Source of the DNA: Bradyrhizobium sp. CCGB01
GTDB lineage: Bacteria > Pseudomonadota > Alphaproteobacteria > Rhizobiales > Xanthobacteraceae
Assembly: GCF_024199795.1 (NCBI RefSeq)
Contig: NZ_JANADK010000001.1
Span: forward strand, 5,890,001-5,954,000
Direction: 5' to 3'
Length of the DNA: 64,000 nucleotides
Shown: positions 61,889 through 64,000 of the stretch, in pieces
Layout of the letters: every line of letters begins with the position of its first letter
Numbering within the stretch: position 1 is the stretch's first letter
Made by a program: the position numbers and the translations under genes
Notes under the pieces: model-generated
Told to the model about the DNA's origin: nothing
The model's database searches: none
Seen by the model: only the letters and a program-made list of their open reading frames with translations

Positions 61889-62908
61889 CTATGCTCCCAG
61901 CCAGCGCGGATTGATCGCCTGCTGATAGGTAACGCCGCGCACGGCATCGCTGAACTTCAGCTCGAACTCCATATTGTGCGCGAACTGCTGCTCGGACAGC
62001 GTCGGCGGCACCGAAACGGTCATGCGCTGATCCGACACCGTGTGCTTGATCAGCTCGAGACTGGTCTGCTGGAAGAAGCGCTCGCGCAAAACCTGCCCAG
62101 CCGCATCGGGATCGTTGCGGATCAACGCCGCCCCCCTGGTCATGCCGCGGACCAGCGCCGCAACCGTGTCGGGATTCTTGTCGAGGAAATCCGGCCTTCC
62201 ACACAGTACGGTGTAGAGGAAATTCTCGATGCCCGGGACCTCGCCGTGGGAGGGGCGCGCGGCCCAGACGGCAAGGCCGTCCTCCACCGCCTGGTTGTTC
62301 GCGGGCGCCGTCGTGTTGAAGCCGTCGATCTGGCCGGATCGCAGCGCCAGATACATCTTGTCGAGCTTGACCACGGTGAGGCTCACGTCCTTCTCCGGAT
62401 CGAGCCCGCCCAGCGACAGCAGATAACGCCAGATCTTGTCGGTGCCGCTGCCGCGGCCGGAGATCGCCAGCGTCAGGCCCTTCATGCGGGCCATGCGCTC
62501 CTTCAGCGGCATCTGCGGTGCAAGACCGATCTTCTCCGCCGTCTTCCGGCTGATCACGGCATCGCTCGCATATTGCGACATCAGCGGGGCGAAGGCGTTG
62601 ATCTTCTGCCCCTTGGCGACCGCAAGGATCACGTCGCTCATCACGAGGCCGGCGACGTCGACGCTGTCGCCGAGGATGGCCGCCATGCTGTTGGTGCCGC
62701 TGCCGGTATCGATCAGGGAGACGTCCAGCCCCTCATCCTTCATGAAACCAGCCGCCGTTGCGGCCAGCAGCGGCAGATAGGCGAATGTGTAGCCGCCGAT
62801 CGCGATCGTGACCGGCCTGCCGCCCGCACCTTGCGACAGGCTTCGCGTGGCCGAACCGGCCAGCGCGCTTCCGGCGATACCGCCGAGCATCGTCCGACGC
62901 GTGATCAT
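61889..62908 (-). CDS. NMT1/TauA-like ABC transporter substrate-binding protein
   Basis: 339 residues from the ATG at 62906-62908, with a GGAGG ribosome-binding site five bases away. The signal is MITRRTMLGGIAGSALAGSA, of twin-arginine type. The mature part has the NMT1-like fold (IGGYTFAYLPLLAATAAGFM, DEGLDVSLIDTGSGTNSMAA, LRSGQIDGFNTTAPANNQAV). It binds a nitrate-, sulfonate- or pyrimidine-like ligand or an aromatic acid; which one is unknown. Together with the permease and ATPase upstream it forms an importer. The longer open frame covers the permease region and is a shadow. Confidence 0.9.
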   Translation of the reverse strand: MITRRTMLGGIAGSALAGSATRSLSQGAGGRPVTIAIGGYTFAYLPLLAATAAGFMKDEGLDVSLIDTGSGTNSMAAILGDSVDVAGLVMSDVILAVAKGQKINAFAPLMSQYASDAVISRKTAEKIGLAPQMPLKERMARMKGLTLAISGRGSGTDKIWRYLLSLGGLDPEKDVSLTVVKLDKMYLALRSGQIDGFNTTAPANNQAVEDGLAVWAARPSHGEVPGIENFLYTVLCGRPDFLDKNPDTVAALVRGMTRGAALIRNDPDAAGQVLRERFFQQTSLELIKHTVSDQRMTVSVPPTLSEQQFAHNMEFELKFSDAVRGVTYQQAINPRWLGA

Positions 62909-62946
62909 GATGTCCTCCCTCTTTTCTTCGTTGTGACGACGTCTCC

Positions 62947-63738
62947 TCAGCGCCAGCGGAAGATCCAGCTCTCCAGCCGTCCGAGCGCTTCGTTCAGGAG
63001 GGTGGTGACGACCATCAGCGCGAACAGCGCGGCGAACACGCCGGCGGTATCGAGCTGGCCCGCCGAATTCTGCGTGAGGTAGCCGATGCCGGCATTCGAG
63101 GCCATCATCTCGGCCGCGACCGCGCCGACAAATCCGTATGGCAGGCCGAGCTTCAATCCCGTGAACAGCCACGGCAGCGCGGCCGGGAAGATCACCATGC
63201 GCTGGATCGCGAATTTTCCCGCGCCCATGGTCCGCAGCGCATCGACCATTTTCAGGTCGACCTCGCGCACGCCGCGCAAGGTCGAGAAGAACACCAGGAA
63301 GAATACGCTGATCGCGGCGAGCACGATCTTCGGCGCGAGCCCGATGCCGAACCACATGATGAAGAGCGGCGCGAGCGCAACCTTGGGCACGCCATAGACC
63401 GCGGTGACGAAGGGATCGACGGTGCGATGCAGGATATCGCCCGCCCCGACCAGCAGCGCAAACAGGATGCCCGCCGTCGCACCCAGCACGAATCCGGCGA
63501 ACGTCTCCTTGAAGGTGATGAAGAGGTGATATTCGAGCAGGCCGCTCGCGGTCCACGCCACCAGCGTCTTGAACACGGCGCTCGGGCTGCTCACCCAGAA
63601 CGGATCCAGCAGCGTTCCCGATGCGGCTTCCCAGGCGGTCAGCACCGCGACCACGAAGAGTGTGCGGTAGAGCCACACGCGGCTGGATGGGCCAAGCGCC
63701 GGTTCGGCCCGCGTCTCGGATAATGCCTGTGTGCTCAC
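62947..63738 (-). CDS. ABC transporter permease (SsuC/TauC-like)
   Basis: 263 residues with six spans. The EAA loop that contacts the ATPase is ALRTMGAGKFAIQRMVIFPA, with LKLGLPYGFVGAVAAEMMAS nearby, typical of nitrate/sulfonate/taurine permeases. The N terminus is hydrophilic. The gene overlaps the ATPase gene by four bases and precedes the binding-protein gene by 38 nt. Confidence 0.9.
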   Translation of the reverse strand: MSTQALSETRAEPALGPSSRVWLYRTLFVVAVLTAWEAASGTLLDPFWVSSPSAVFKTLVAWTASGLLEYHLFITFKETFAGFVLGATAGILFALLVGAGDILHRTVDPFVTAVYGVPKVALAPLFIMWFGIGLAPKIVLAAISVFFLVFFSTLRGVREVDLKMVDALRTMGAGKFAIQRMVIFPAALPWLFTGLKLGLPYGFVGAVAAEMMASNAGIGYLTQNSAGQLDTAGVFAALFALMVVTTLLNEALGRLESWIFRWR

Positions 63739-64000
63739 GATGGTCGCCTCGCAGGAGGTTCGAGCGCTGCCCAGAGGCGCCGATAGTGCTCTTCAAATGC
63801 GGGATGGAAGCGCACTTCGTGCACCTCGCGCGGCCGCGGAATAGCAATCGGCTCATCGAGCCTGATCTGGCAGGGGCGCGCAGAGAAGACCAGGACGCGA
63901 TCGGCCAGCGTGATCGCTTCGACGATGTCGTGGGTCACGAACACCACTGTCTTGCGCCTTGCCGACCACAGCTCCAAAAGCTCGCCCTGGAGTGCCAGCT
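63735..64000 (-). CDS. ABC transporter ATPase (SsuB/TauB-like), 5' part cut by the window
   Basis: Only the C-terminal 87 residues or so are visible; the gene runs off the right edge. The part seen begins in LQGELLELWSARRKT and includes the switch His in VFVTHDIVEAITLADRVLVF, typical of the nitrate/sulfonate/taurine ATPases, and ends in a Pro/Arg-rich tail. The frame is open to the window end, so Walker A and B must lie beyond it. Confidence 0.9.
   Translation of the reverse strand, partial: LALQGELLELWSARRKTVVFVTHDIVEAITLADRVLVFSARPCQIRLDEPIAIPRPREVHEVRFHPAFEEHYRRLWAALEPPARRPS

Noticed and set aside
61889..63856. A 655-residue version of the NMT1-like binding protein
   Set aside because: The extension is a wrong-frame reading of the permease gene; the signal peptide and ribosome-binding site fix the start at 62908.

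Overview
The window looks like a chromosomal segment of an alphaproteobacterium of the Bradyrhizobium type. The grounds are high GC, the ribosomal-protein and RNA-polymerase sequences, the gene order tRNA-Trp/secE/nusG/rplKA, CTTGAC/TTGACC-type -35 boxes, and several intergenic palindromes of the kind that are abundant in Bradyrhizobiaceae. I made this assignment by reading, without a database search.

Region 1 (1-29.06 kb) is the translation/transcription core, read almost entirely on the minus strand. In transcription order it has tRNA-Trp, secE, nusG, rplK, rplA, then a D-2-hydroxyacid dehydrogenase and, on the opposite strand, a frameshifted membrane-protein gene. These are followed by rplJ, rplL, rpoB, rpoC, a strong intrinsic terminator, a three-gene block (amine oxidase/methyltransferase fusion, ABC exporter, divergent flavoprotein), then rpsL, rpsG, fusA, tuf, rpsJ, rplC, rplD, rplW and the start of rplB, cut by the window edge. 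Two blocks therefore interrupt the usual string of housekeeping operons. The rpoC-rpsL block is notable because the exporter's Asp/Glu-rich tail and the flavoprotein's poly-Ser tail are the two strands of the same DNA.

Region 2 (29.2-41.4 kb) is a mosaic of single genes: a beta-lactamase-fold hydrolase, short-chain dehydrogenases, a histidine phosphatase, a small membrane protein divergent from a TetR regulator, an ArgE-type deacylase, an aminoglycoside-phosphotransferase-like kinase paired with an acyl-CoA dehydrogenase (the two domains of mammalian ACAD10/11), a TetR regulator and a RidA protein. It is rich in palindromic repeats. A 52-nt palindrome is present in three near-identical copies plus two diverged ones, and two of the near-identical copies bracket a tiny GIY-YIG nuclease gene as inverted repeats.

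Region 3 (41.5-50 kb) holds two BKACE-family beta-keto acid cleavage enzymes, a CoA-transferase and two MFS transporters in one direction, then a small hypothetical gene and a PQQ-type sugar-dehydrogenase lipoprotein overlapping a DUF2231 membrane protein. Region 4 (50-52.1 kb) is gmd-fcl, making GDP-L-fucose.

Region 5 (52.3-64 kb) is a catabolic and uptake locus. An operon runs from a branched-chain-amino-acid-type binding protein through two dehydrogenases and livHMGF-like transporter genes to an SMP-30 lactonase. Upstream lie a CitE/HpcH-type lyase and a divergent GntR regulator plus isochorismatase-fold hydrolase. The same 14-nt AT-rich motif precedes both the lyase and the binding-protein gene, suggesting that GntR controls both units. 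Converging on this is a nitrate/sulfonate-type ABC importer whose ATPase gene runs off the right edge.
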